DNA from: Chondrosia reniformis
Taxonomy: Eukaryota > Porifera > Demospongiae > Chondrillida > Chondrillidae
Assembly: GCA_947172415.1 (NCBI GenBank)
Contig: OX359197.1
Coordinates: 5,705,673-5,769,672 of the forward strand
Length of the DNA: 64,000 nt
Reading direction: 5' to 3'
The notes below the pieces were generated by a model. It searched no databases, was not told the DNA's origin, and worked only from the letters and a program-made list of their open reading frames with translations. This document shows positions 24,187-33,893 of the stretch, one piece after another; the first letter of the stretch is position 1, and the number at the start of each line of letters is the position of its first letter. Made by a program: the position numbers and the translations under genes.

Positions 24187-27159
24187 ATGGCGGCTTGCGA
24201 TTGACAGCTGCTTGTGTCTCACAGATTGTAACCGATAGCCGTGATGCCAGAACCTTGTTGTCCTTGTATGAGTAAAGGACGCTGCGTTCGTTGTTCATGT
24301 GTCAAAGCGGGACGTCGTTGTGTTGACTGTCGGCCTTCACGGTCCCTTCCAGCCAGGTGTGAAAACCAAGTTCCATCTCACAATAACGACGCTTGTTCAG
24401 CCGCTTCAGAGTCACAGAACGCAGGTGATACCCCACATCAGGATGAGTTTCCAGATAGTTGGAGCGAGTACTTCGCAAATGGTCAGCCTAGAGTTAACAT
24501 TTTGAGAAGAATCCCGAAAGCGTCTCGCGATTTGTGTGCGAGGAAATTAGCGACTATCATCGAGGTCTTGGTGGCAAATAAGTCTGTTACATCTTGGAGA
24601 CGCTTGATGGATTTCCCAAGGAAGTGTCTTAGAGTCCCCAGGAGAGGTAGTCGACGTAGGGATCTATCTAAATTGCTCAATAAGCAAATTATTGATGAAG
24701 AAGATGAGCCAGCACCACCTGTAGGGTTTGCCAGGAATAGAAAAGGTTCCTCTGATTTGCAATTAGTTGCTAGACGTGTTTCCAGGAAACTGGAGGAAGG
24801 TAACATCAAAGGTGCTGTGAGGTTAGCTACATCAGAGGATATCATAGCTGAAGAAAATGACTCCACCATTTCTGCTTTGCAATCAAAGCACCCATCCCCT
24901 CACCCTGAATCATCACCCATCCCAGCTCCTGACAAAAGTCATCTTAATAACGCCATAATAGTGAGTACACTAGATCTCATTAAGGCAATTAAAACATTTC
25001 CTAGGGGCTCTGCTGGAGGTCCTGATGGACTACGACCCCAGCATCTCCTTGATCTGACGGGATTTAGTGCTGGTGAAGGCGGTGCTCTTCTTATTCAGGC
25101 CTTGACAAACTTTACCAACCAGGTTCTAGCAAATGAAACCCCTGAAACTGTTCGCCCATTCTTTTTCGGAGCATCTATTACTGCTCTCACTAAGAAGGAT
25201 GGTGGAATTCGTCCTATTGCTGTAGGTTGTACGCTACGTCGCCTAGTTGCCAAACTGGCATGTAGGAGCATTCAAGATCGTATGATTGCCTACCTTTCTC
25301 CAGCCCAACTTGGTTTTGGAGTACCTCATGGAGCCGAAGCTGCAATACACGCAACAAGGTTATACCTGAGTCAGCTACCACCTAGTCACATTCTTATGAA
25401 GCTTGATTTTGCCAATGCTTTTAATTCCATCAGACGTGACAAAATGCTTGTCTCTGTCAAAGAGATAGCTCCTGAAATTTTTCCCTTTGTTTTTTCATCT
25501 TATTCCAGTACTTCCTATCTCCAATTTGGAAACACCACCATCTTGTCAGCTGAGGGCATTCAGCAAGGTGATCCCTTGGGTCCTTTGCTTTTCTGTCTCA
25601 CCATCCACTCCCTTGTCAGTGAGCTGAAGTCAGAACTGAAGTTTTTCTATCTTGATGATGGTACCATTGCTGGCACGGAATCAGACATCTTGGATGACCT
25701 CAAATCCATTGAAAGAAATGGCAGAGATCTAGGGCTACACCTCAATCATAGTAAGACAGAACTGATTGGTAGTACAGACTGCAGCTGTGGAGAACAAATC
25801 TTCTCCTATGCCCCTGACATCCGTAGAGTTGACCCTTGCAATGCAGAGCTTTTAGGTTCCCCCATTGGTGACATATCACATACAGATAATGCCATCCTTG
25901 ATAAGGTAAATAAGTTAAAAATCCTTAGTGACAGATTACCACACCTGTCAAAGCAAGATGCTCTCTTTTTGATTCGTTGTGCATTAGCTATTCCTAAAAC
26001 TTTGTACCTCCTCCGCACTGCACCATGCTTTCACTCGCCCCTCCTTGAGGTGTTTGACCAGGAGCTTCGTTCCTTACTGAACTTGACCCTTAACATCCCC
26101 TTTGAGGACCACCATACTTGGTTGCAGGCAACTCTCCCTGTTGGCTGTGGTGGCCTTGGTGTTAGAAGGAGTGTTCAGCTGGCACCTTCTGCCTTTTTGG
26201 CCTCTGCTGCTGCCTCCTCACCACTGATCCAACAACTTCTACCAGGTAGGCTCACTGGTGTATCTTATGTCCCTAAAGAGGATGCTCTTAATCTTTGGCT
26301 TCAATCAGTGGATTGCCCTCCTCCATCTTCACCAAGGGACAGGAAACAACAGGCCTGGGATGAACCCCAGTATAAAGCCACTTATCACACCTTAATTAAA
26401 AGTGCTGGAAATAGCGTCCTGGCGGCGAATGTGAAAGAATCTGGTGCATGGATCAATGCCCTGCCCATCTCCGATGTTGGGTTACGTATGAATGATGATG
26501 AGGTACAACTTGCAACAGCCCTTCGTCTTGGTGCTCCAATTTGCCATCCATACAAGTGTCATCTTTGCGGGCATGATGTTGACCAATACGCTACTCATGG
26601 CTTATCTTGCTATCGTAACACTGGACGGCACTTCAGACATGCTGCTATCAATAACATCATCCATCGATCCCTTGCAACAGCTAATATTCCATCTCGGCTG
26701 GAACCATCAGGTCTCTTTAGGTCAGATGGGAAACGACCTGATGGTGTAACCATCACTCCCTGGACAAGAGGTCGCATCCTTATATGGGATGCTACATGCA
26801 TTGACACATTTGCTCCATCCTATGTGGAAGAAGCAACCAGAGAGGCTGGTTCAGTGGCTGCTATAGCCGAAAGCAGGAAAAAGAAAAAGTATGAAGAGCT
26901 TTCAACCATTCATGAATTCACCCCAGTGGCAATCGAGACTACTGGCGTGATGGGACCAGAAACCATGGAGTTTATTCGTAATCTGACAACCAGAATTAGA
27001 TCCATCACAGGGGAGGACATGGCACACTGCCATCTCATCCAGCAGCTGGCAGTTGCCACTCAGAAGGGGAACGCGATGTCCATCATGTCAACAATGAACT
27101 AAACAAATTTATATTATTATTATTATTTATCCATTATCCATTGTAAATTTAAATTTTAT

Positions 27160-27160
<1 letters not shown>
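24187..27160 (+). mobile_element. Non-LTR retrotransposon 1, full length, RT plus restriction-like endonuclease type
   Basis: One long ORF lies between AAT/TTA microsatellites. There are no LTRs and no apurinic-type endonuclease domain upstream of the RT. The C-terminal CCHC finger followed by KRPDG...WDATCIDT is the arrangement of elements with a restriction-enzyme-like endonuclease, as in the R2/R4 (Dong) group. Dong-type elements are known to insert in TAA repeats, which fits the flanking AAT here. The clade placement is an inference. The element sits inside the X'-Y' junction of the duplication. Confidence 0.85.
24241..27102 (+). CDS. Reverse transcriptase / restriction-like endonuclease polyprotein, intact
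   Basis: An open frame of 953 residues; a likely true start is the ATG at 24244. The N-terminus has a dense cysteine cluster (CCPCMSKGRCVRCSCVKAG, then CVDC). RT motifs appear in order: GGPDGLRPQ near residue 259, RPIAVGCTLRR near 323, KLDFANAFNSIRRD near 386, QQGDPLGPLLF near 441 and the catalytic FYLDDG near 469. A Cx2Cx9Hx3C finger begins near 773. KRPDG near 831 and WDATC near 850 fit a PD-(D/E)XK nuclease. It would copy element RNA at a nicked genomic site (target-primed reverse transcription). The frame has no stops or shifts, so the copy may be recent and possibly active. Confidence 0.88.
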   Translation: MMPEPCCPCMSKGRCVRCSCVKAGRRCVDCRPSRSLPARCENQVPSHNNDACSAASESQNAGDTPHQDEFPDSWSEYFANGQPRVNILRRIPKASRDLCARKLATIIEVLVANKSVTSWRRLMDFPRKCLRVPRRGSRRRDLSKLLNKQIIDEEDEPAPPVGFARNRKGSSDLQLVARRVSRKLEEGNIKGAVRLATSEDIIAEENDSTISALQSKHPSPHPESSPIPAPDKSHLNNAIIVSTLDLIKAIKTFPRGSAGGPDGLRPQHLLDLTGFSAGEGGALLIQALTNFTNQVLANETPETVRPFFFGASITALTKKDGGIRPIAVGCTLRRLVAKLACRSIQDRMIAYLSPAQLGFGVPHGAEAAIHATRLYLSQLPPSHILMKLDFANAFNSIRRDKMLVSVKEIAPEIFPFVFSSYSSTSYLQFGNTTILSAEGIQQGDPLGPLLFCLTIHSLVSELKSELKFFYLDDGTIAGTESDILDDLKSIERNGRDLGLHLNHSKTELIGSTDCSCGEQIFSYAPDIRRVDPCNAELLGSPIGDISHTDNAILDKVNKLKILSDRLPHLSKQDALFLIRCALAIPKTLYLLRTAPCFHSPLLEVFDQELRSLLNLTLNIPFEDHHTWLQATLPVGCGGLGVRRSVQLAPSAFLASAAASSPLIQQLLPGRLTGVSYVPKEDALNLWLQSVDCPPPSSPRDRKQQAWDEPQYKATYHTLIKSAGNSVLAANVKESGAWINALPISDVGLRMNDDEVQLATALRLGAPICHPYKCHLCGHDVDQYATHGLSCYRNTGRHFRHAAINNIIHRSLATANIPSRLEPSGLFRSDGKRPDGVTITPWTRGRILIWDATCIDTFAPSYVEEATREAGSVAAIAESRKKKKYEELSTIHEFTPVAIETTGVMGPETMEFIRNLTTRIRSITGEDMAHCHLIQQLAVATQKGNAMSIMSTMN

Positions 27161-27193
<33 letters not shown>

Positions 27194-27225
27194 TAATAAA
27201 AAAAAAATAATAATAATAATAACAG
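27160..27225. repeat. AAT microsatellite between the two retrotransposon 3' ends
   Basis: AATAATAAT with A-rich interruptions separates the 3' end of element 1 (plus) from the 3' end of element 2 (minus). Both elements therefore end in AAT-type sequence. Confidence 0.8.
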
Positions 27226-30200
27226 CAACTCATGGTCAAAAAAAACAGTCATCACTATGTGGCCTTGCGGATGGGGTAAGGGAGCCCTGGACTGAAATTG
27301 CATTTCCTGTCTGGATGGCAACATAGATTCTTTGGATGAGAAACTCATAGGCTCTTTGATCCCATGTAGCGTCCTTCAATCTGTGGCCAAGGTTCCTAAG
27401 GAAAAACCGGGCTTGGGGGCCAAAAGACCCATAAGTTTCAACAGCGATGGGGGCAAATATATAGGGTGAGCCTAGATCAGCATATTTCTTCTTCTTCAAG
27501 GTTTCTGCATGGGCTGCTGCAGCACCGGCTTCTGTGGCCGATCTCTGTAAGTTGGAAGCGCAGAGGGTGTCAGTACAGGTTGCATCCCATACAAGGAATT
27601 TTCCTTGTGACCAGGGGGTCATGGTCATCCCATCTGGACGTTTTCCGTCAGATCTGTGTAAACACAAAGGCTCCAGTCTAGATGGGATTTTAGAGGCGGA
27701 CAAGGATTGATGGATAATGTCATTGATGGCATTGTGTCGAGGTATTCTACCTTGGCTATGTCTGCAGCTCAGACCATGTGTGGCTAGGTGGTCAACATCC
27801 ATGCCACAGAGGGTACACTTGTGGTGTAGACAAAGGGGGTGCCTAGCCTTAGGCCTATGGCAATGCGAAGGGTATCATCGGACATGCGAAGCCCAAGAGA
27901 GGAGACAGGTAGGGCATTAAGCCATGCACCTAATTCCTTAGTTTGAGCGGCCATGAGACGTGCCCTAGCTTGAGGGTCTACACAGTTGGTGAATAAAGAG
28001 TCCCATCTTGATTGGACTCTCGGTTTGTCCCATGCCTTCTGTAGATGGGAGGTTGGAGATTCAGGCTGGAGTGAATCCGATGGCAGGCACTCCCTCCAGG
28101 AGCGCAATGCAAGATCCTGTTCTATGTAAGTGGTTTTCTGAAGATGTGGGGGAAGAGGTTGCTCTATGAGTGAGGAGGCTCCAACAGCAGAGGCTAAAAA
28201 AGCAGACGGCGCAAGATGGGCAGCACTCCTCAGTCCAAGACCACCTGAACCCACAGGAAGAGTAGCTTGCGTCCAGGCAGGGTCATCAATGTGGAAATGG
28301 ATGTTGGTGATTTGAGAGACAATGGACATTAGGAGCTGGTCGAAGGGGAGCAGTGTGGGTGATAAGAATGCTGGAGAGGTACGTAGAATATGTAGCAGTT
28401 TAGGAATAGCAAAGGAGTGCCGGAGTAAGGTGATGGCATCATGTGAGTGTAGGTAACAAATGCGCTCACCTATTAATTTCAGCTGGTTTGTTTTGGCCTC
28501 TAGGGTTTCATTGATTGAGGCAATGTCACCCAGAGAGGAGCCCAGAAGAGTGGCATCATTAGCATTGACAAAATGTAGACCAGGGAATGAGGACAGAAGT
28601 ACTTCAACCGATGACTGGTCATGGCTGATAAGTTTGGACTTTTCAACATTGAGATGTAAGCCAAGCTCCTTACCCTTCTCCTCAATTGATTTGAGGTCAT
28701 CGAAGATGTCATCAAGGTTACCGCCAATTGTACCATCATCTAGGTAGAAAACGTTGAATTCAGCCTTTAGATTAGAAATTAGCTTGTGGATTGTGAGACA
28801 AAAAAGCAAGGGGCCAATAGGGTCTCCCTGCTGGACTCCCTCTGAAGAATTCACATCCACGTCATCCCATAACAAGATAGATGGTGAAGAATAAGCTGAA
28901 TGGACATAGGGTAGGAGTTCAGGGATGAAATCTCTTACAGCTGTAAGCATTTTGTCCCGCCGGATACTGTTGAAGGCGTTTCTGAAGTCCACTTTCAGGA
29001 GGGCCTGATGTGATGATAGTTGTTCAGACAAATTCTTGTTGCATGAACAGTAGCTTCTACTCCTCTGGGGATCCCAAAGCCTAGCTGATGTAGTGCTAAC
29101 AAATGTGGGATTGTCTTCAATGCGTGGAGGCTAGCACACTTTGAAGCAAGCCTTCTGAGAGTGCATCCTACAGCAATTGGGCGGACACCTCCGCCCTTCT
29201 TCCTGAGGGCAATGAGGTTGGCTCCAAAGAAGTATGGTCGTATGGCAGCTGGAGTTCTGCCTTCTAAGATCAATGTAGCTAAACCCACCAGAGCTCCCCG
29301 CAATAACTGACCTCCTTCCCCTGCAGACTGACTGGAGAGATCCTTCAGATGTTGAGGGAGAAGACCATCAAATCCTCCGCCTGAGGAGTTAGGAAAGGAA
29401 ACAATTGCTTTCATTATTGTCTCTATATCTAGAGGGAAAGGCAGGGGGTTAATAGAGTCGTGATGTACGAAGTGGGAGTCCGGGTTGGGAGAGGGGTGCT
29501 TGAGCCTCAAGGCATTGAGGGTGGCCTCCGAGTGATCAGCCAGGGTGTCTTTGCTGCATGCTAGTCTCACTGCCCCTTTAAAATTGCCTTCCTCCAATTT
29601 GCTATAAACTCTACCTGAAAGCCACTTGATGAAACTATTGGGTTTAGCTGTCGCCCGTCTAACCTTGTCGTGTTGCCTAGACATCTCTACTGAGGAGCAA
29701 TCCTCAGAGATTTGTTCATTGACTAGGGTGGTTAGGTTCCAGCGTTTACCTCCTCTGCGAGGCACCCGAAAGTACTTTTTTGGAAATTGGAGAAGGTGCA
29801 CCCAGGAAGGGATATCATTATGAAGGATAACTTGGTCGATTGCGGAGGCCAATTTCATTGCAGCAAGCGCTCTAGAACTGCGGGGTATTCTTTTCAGAGT
29901 TCTGCAAGGCTGAATCAAGATGCGCTTTAATTGAAGAATGTCGTCGTCGTGAGCATCAATAGACCTGGTCTAAGAGGGGGGAACCGGGTCCCCCGGGCTT
30001 GCACTGTGGGCTGAGTGAGTGCTGCAATGGTTTGGATCAGAGGCGCGCACGATCGGTGAAGCGGGAAGGTGCGTGGTAGGGGGAGGTGCACTAATGTTGC
30101 TAAAATTGACGCATCTGGCAGGAATCGTCGAAGACGGTCGACAATCAACACATCTTCTACCATTCTTTACGCATTGACATCGGATACAGCGACCGTTGGG

Positions 30201-30226
30201 CAACATCGCGGCGGGAATCTTGACGC
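27226..30226 (-). mobile_element. Non-LTR retrotransposon 2, tail to tail with element 1, decayed
   Basis: Same domain order as element 1 but on the minus strand and clearly divergent in protein sequence, so a different subfamily. Its 5' end (AAATGGCGTCAAG on the minus strand) directly abuts an AAT microsatellite at 30227 onward, mirroring element 1. The coding region is broken by frameshifts. Confidence 0.85.
27236..30206 (-). pseudogene. Frameshifted reverse transcriptase/endonuclease gene of element 2
   Basis: The protein is spread over several minus-strand frames. 30206-29970 holds the N-terminal cysteine cluster (RCIRCQCVKNGRRC, CVDC). 29918-28995 holds the region up to the palm (GGFDGLLPQHL, RPIAVGCTLRRL). 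29031-27784 holds LKVDFRNAFNSIRRD, QQGDPIGPLLF and catalytic FYLDDG. 27802-27236 holds the C-terminal THGLSC finger end, KRPDG and WDATCTDT. The overlaps at about 28995-29031 and 27784-27802 locate small indels, and a stop separates the cysteine cluster from the rest. At least three breaks make it inactive. Catalytic residues are still visible. Confidence 0.88.
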
Positions 30227-30269
30227 CATTTATTATTATTATTATTATTATTTATTATACGTTTCTCCA

Positions 30270-30304
<35 letters not shown>

Positions 30305-30325
30305 GTAATAATAATAATAATAATA
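30227..30325. repeat. AAT/TTA microsatellite at 5' end of retrotransposon 2
   Basis: A TTA run followed by an AAT run with few interruptions. It marks the original microsatellite target and is followed within 70 bp by the start of duplicated block Y'. Confidence 0.85.
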
Positions 30326-30442
30326 TAGCAGCTGTATATATGTATGGCTACATGAGACTACTTCTACAATCACTAGGTCATTGAATCAATTACCCAATGT
30401 TAGCAATTCCATTCCAACTAGCCTAGTAATAAAATCTCTCAC

Positions 30443-30888
30443 CTTGTGGATCAATAATAATTTCAGCACTGCTTTCGGTAGAATTGCGGAAAAGCACAAC
30501 ACACGAGTAGTTAACTGCCATAGTAACGGATGTTCTTAAAACAGTGGCCGTGTCATTTTCACTGAAAGCCTCTTCCTGTACATCATTACCATCAGCAACA
30601 AATGCAGCTCCATTTCTCCTCCATTCAATAGAAGTGTGATGCACTTCCGGATCAAGCTTTGGATGAATACACGTCAGTTCGTACGTTTCTCCAAGGCAAT
30701 ATGGCAAAGAAGGGCCAGTTAGAGTAACAGCCGGTTTACCTAAAGAAAACAATACCAATAAATCCATAGATGCCGGGTTATAACTCCCTCCCTATGGCAA
30801 TCAATGATCGTCATGAACCACATACAAAGTAGCTACTTAACTTACCATATTGGAATAAAGTTAAAGTTGCCATCAAAAGCAGGAGCAT
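30443..30888 (-). CDS. Second copy of receptor signal-peptide and Ig exons
   Basis: Minus-strand exons 30888-30846 (signal peptide, identical to the first copy) and 30739-30443 (Ig domain, 297 nt, same splice phases) duplicate 22294-21849. The frame is open and splice sites are intact. The Ig domain differs from the first copy at ten residues: S/P, V/I, V/A, T/A, G/D, P/S, L/V, D/N, K/S and I/S, with a new N-S-T glycosylation sequon. No FN3, TM or tail exon follows before the retrotransposons. It is either a truncated duplicate or an alternative first-exon pair that could splice onto 21263 or 22145, both phase-compatible. Confidence 0.7.
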
Positions 30889-31015
30889 ATTTGTAAAATA
30901 TCTGTTACGTGTGTCATAAAGTTAAATACAAGTCTCCTAGTACCAGGGAATCTCTTCAAAGCTGTTGAAAATGGGTCTCTTACTAGGTACAGCCAAAGAT
31001 AAACGAACAACAACA

Positions 31016-31888
31016 AGTTGTTGTTCGTTTATCTATGGTACAGCATAGCACGGATGCCGCTTCCTGTTTTGTTTCGATATAAATGAATATCATTATAAAA
31101 TATGAATATCATTATAATATATGAAGTTTTCCAAGTGGAATTCAAGAAGCTTCCAAAGTATCCACCATCTAATTTGCTCAATATCTTCCTAAAGGTAATA
31201 TAAGCCATATTGAAATTTGGTTTTAGCATTATTCATCGCTAACCATTACAATGGTGTTTACATAGTAAACGAAGTTAATGAATAAACGGAGTAGTACGTC
31301 TAGGATGATTTCGTAATCGCGTAGTGTAAATTAATACATGTATATTATTGGTCATATTATGTTGTCAAGATGATTAAAGGACCAATGAGGAACGAAAGGA
31401 TCGTAATAGTAATTGGCTAAAGTGTTGCTAAGGCGATATAACCCGACCTACCTTTACGAGGCGAAAGAGGTGAAAGCGTGTCTCCTGAAATTCCCCACCC
31501 AATAGCTATATATTGATTTATAGCTCCCTCCCTTGATAGCTACAGTTTTCAATGTAGCAATCTCAGATATGTCGCCCTCAACCATCTGCCTTAGGCATCA
31601 AGATGAAGGAAGCTGCGCCCCTCCCAAAGCCGGTTCGGGGGTGTGGCAGAATTTCACCTAGCCGGACCGCCAAAGCCTAATGGCATCTTGATGCCTAAGG
31701 CAGATGGTTGAGGGCGACATATCTGAGATTGCTACATTGAAATCGAGGTTGGCGGCAGAAACCAGGACAAACGACGCTCTGCTCTTGTTAGCGCAAGTGC
31801 CATTCATTAAACGATATTCATATTTTATAATGATATTCATTTATATCGAAACAAAACAGGAAAGGGCATCCGTGCTGTACATTGTAAG
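31016..31888. mobile_element. Foldback/MITE-like insertion with long inverted termini and nested hairpin
   Basis: Present only in the right duplication copy. The left copy has CAAGTTCCGTTGAATGGG uninterrupted at 22430-22447. Ends near 31040-31110 and 31790-31878 are inverted repeats (CCTGTTTTGTTTCGATAT... ATTATAAAATATGAATATC). Inside is a second perfect palindrome with 59-nt arms, 31547-31605 and 31684-31742, around a 78-nt G+C-rich loop. No ORF encodes a transposase, so it would be non-autonomous. Confidence 0.75.
31547..31742. repeat. Perfect 59-nt inverted repeat with 78-nt loop
   Basis: The arm starting TTTCAATGTAGCAATCTCAG at 31547 is exactly complementary to the arm ending at 31742. 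The perfect match suggests recent origin or selection for the hairpin. Confidence 0.85.
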
Positions 31889-32343
31889 ACCCTGTTGAAT
31901 GGGTAACTCTTACGCGAAATATTCCATTACCGTATATGGGAAATTGAATGCGTGTGTCAAAAGAATGTAAACACTGTGGTTAAAGGAAAAAAAATAAAGC
32001 TTAGGTGTACGGGACTTGTTTTGCAATCTTTTACTGCTCAATTTCTGATATACCGTACTTCATCACTCAACTATTTTCTTTTATCATTCTGTTTACTGTT
32101 TAATGCATGAATCACTGAAACAAACACCGGGGATTGCTCAGGCTCACCCCACAATACCTTGCATTCTCTAGTAATAATAGTCTTTTGAGCGCAGTGTGAT
32201 CAGACAGCTTCACCCTAGGGGCCTTCTTCAGCAACTGACTGGTATATTTAGCTGGTCATTCCAGTCACTCATTCTCTTTCATAAGTTATATAATAATAGT
32301 ACTAAGAATTTGCATAATTCCAACCAATCAATGTCTTTTAAAG

Positions 32344-33893
32344 TTAAACTTTATTAAAGGCAGCAATATCTACAGACTGGACATGGTCTTCAAAAGCTGT
32401 TATTGATTCTTCCAAAAAGTCTGTACCAATCTGTAAAAAGAAAAGCATATACGTATATAACAAACAAACATAAATTGTGGTTTAGGGAACTAATTCAGCT
32501 GTATATAAAAATTACTTTATCATCTTCAACAACACAGCTGATTTGCAGCTTCTTAATGCCATAAGCAAGAGGAACCAGCTTGGCTAAGGAAATAGACATG
32601 ATAGAAGGGTGATGAAACCCAAGTGGAGAATTAAATTAAATGGCTACTCACATGCCCCCCACAAGAGCCCATCAGCTTCAATGCTTCGTACCATCTTCTC
32701 AACCTCTGCCATATCTGCATAAATGTTTTAGGTTAGAATAATAATATCTGCATAAATGTTTAGGTTTAGAATATATGGTACTTTAAGAACAACAAAAATC
32801 AGGTACATTATAGGGTGTTTCAAAATCACTTGAATTTCACATGCACCTATGCAACTATTGCCCAACACTTACACCTATGCAACTATTGCCCAACACTTAC
32901 ACCTATGAAACTATTGCCCAACACTTACACCTATGCAACTATTGCCCAACACTTACACCTATGCAACTATTGCTCAACACTTACACCTATGAAACTATTG
33001 CCCAACACTTACACCTATGAAACTATTGCCCAACACTTACACCTATGAAACTATTGCCCAACACTTACACCTATGAAACTATTGCCCAACACTTACCTGT
33101 TTCATCATCCCATGGTTTCACGTCTAGAATAATGTTTGACTTTGCAATCAATGCTGGTTCTAAAAACGACAGATTTGTTGTCTCATTTATGATACAATGG
33201 CAGGTTACTTTACTGATATATTTTTTCATTTCATTTTCATTTAATCATTTCATTTCATTTATCAAATGCATTTTAACTCACTCTTTGCCTTCTTGGCAGC
33301 ATATGCTTCTAGCCGCTCCTGCTTCAACCTTTCAGCTTCAGCTGATTCCTAAAATATGTTGGAACACTCAGGTAAAGTAAACCGGATGACAAAATTAAAA
33401 GTACACCAAAATCTAACTCACTTCTTCATCTTCACTTCCAAAGAGATCAAAATTATCATCATCCTCGTCATCGTCGTCATCTTTGGATGAAGCTGTCCCC
33501 TGTGGTCCATACTCTTCAAGTGCTTTCGCAACACCAGGCCAACTGCACATACAAGACACACTTGCGTTAACATTAGTCAGTTCCGTTGAAACAACGTTAT
33601 ACACCAGTCTCACCAGGGCCACTCGCTTTTCTGATACGACGCTATTTGGTTGTACCACCTCAACACATGGACGAATTTACCATCTGGACTTCCAGATAAA
33701 GCATTGAACACGACCACGTCGCCTTGCGAGGGAGTCCATCTGCACGGCGAATCAATTAACACTTCCCTTCTTACGACTGAAACTTTAAATGTCTCATTAG
33801 CAAGCACACGTACCCGTCGATGTAGCTCTTGTTCGCCAGGAAGTTGTGAAGCGCTTCCAATCCAGCCGGAGACTTCAAGTTTCCAAAGCCCAT
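32344..33893 (-). CDS. EEF1B2: Elongation factor 1-beta (eEF1B beta), complete
   Basis: Eight minus-strand exons: 33893-33814, 33739-33614, 33542-33422, 33348-33282, 33159-33097, 32714-32652, 32583-32516 and 32430-32344. They total 675 nt, giving 224 residues, the usual family length (about 225). It is the guanine-nucleotide exchange subunit that recharges eEF1A with GTP. The N-terminus [15 protein letters not shown] is family-typical. The acidic [20 protein letters not shown] block, the [20 protein letters not shown] linker and the C-terminal exchange domain ([36 protein letters not shown] at the end) follow. An AATAAA overlaps the last codons (F-N-K), a possible very proximal polyA signal. 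The exon 2/3 junction (WP-C-WPG) is the least certain splice. Confidence 0.93.
32840..33096. repeat. 28-bp minisatellite in eEF1B intron, nine units
   Basis: Direct repeats of ACTTACACCTATG(C/A)AACT plus ATTGCCCAAC run without spacers up to the splice donor of exon 33159-33097. On the coding strand each unit carries GTAAGTG, a copy of the donor motif. The truncated paralogue has only two units at 23310-23364. This is not a CRISPR array, because there are no spacers. Confidence 0.9.

Larger units (their letters stand above)
30385..33185. repeat. Tandem segmental duplication, right copy (block Y')
   Basis: Matches 21800-23455 nearly base for base in non-coding stretches. It is interrupted by an ~870-bp foldback insertion at 31016-31888 and expanded at a 28-bp minisatellite (nine units here, two in the left copy). 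Confidence 0.85.

Noticed and set aside
24116..24298. Minus-strand ORF with a polytyrosine run
   Set aside because: Translation of the AAT microsatellite and the 5' end of the retrotransposon.
32840..33096. CRISPR-like array of 28-bp direct repeats
   Set aside because: Units are contiguous with no spacers, lie in an intron of a eukaryotic gene and contain splice-donor sequence. It is a minisatellite.
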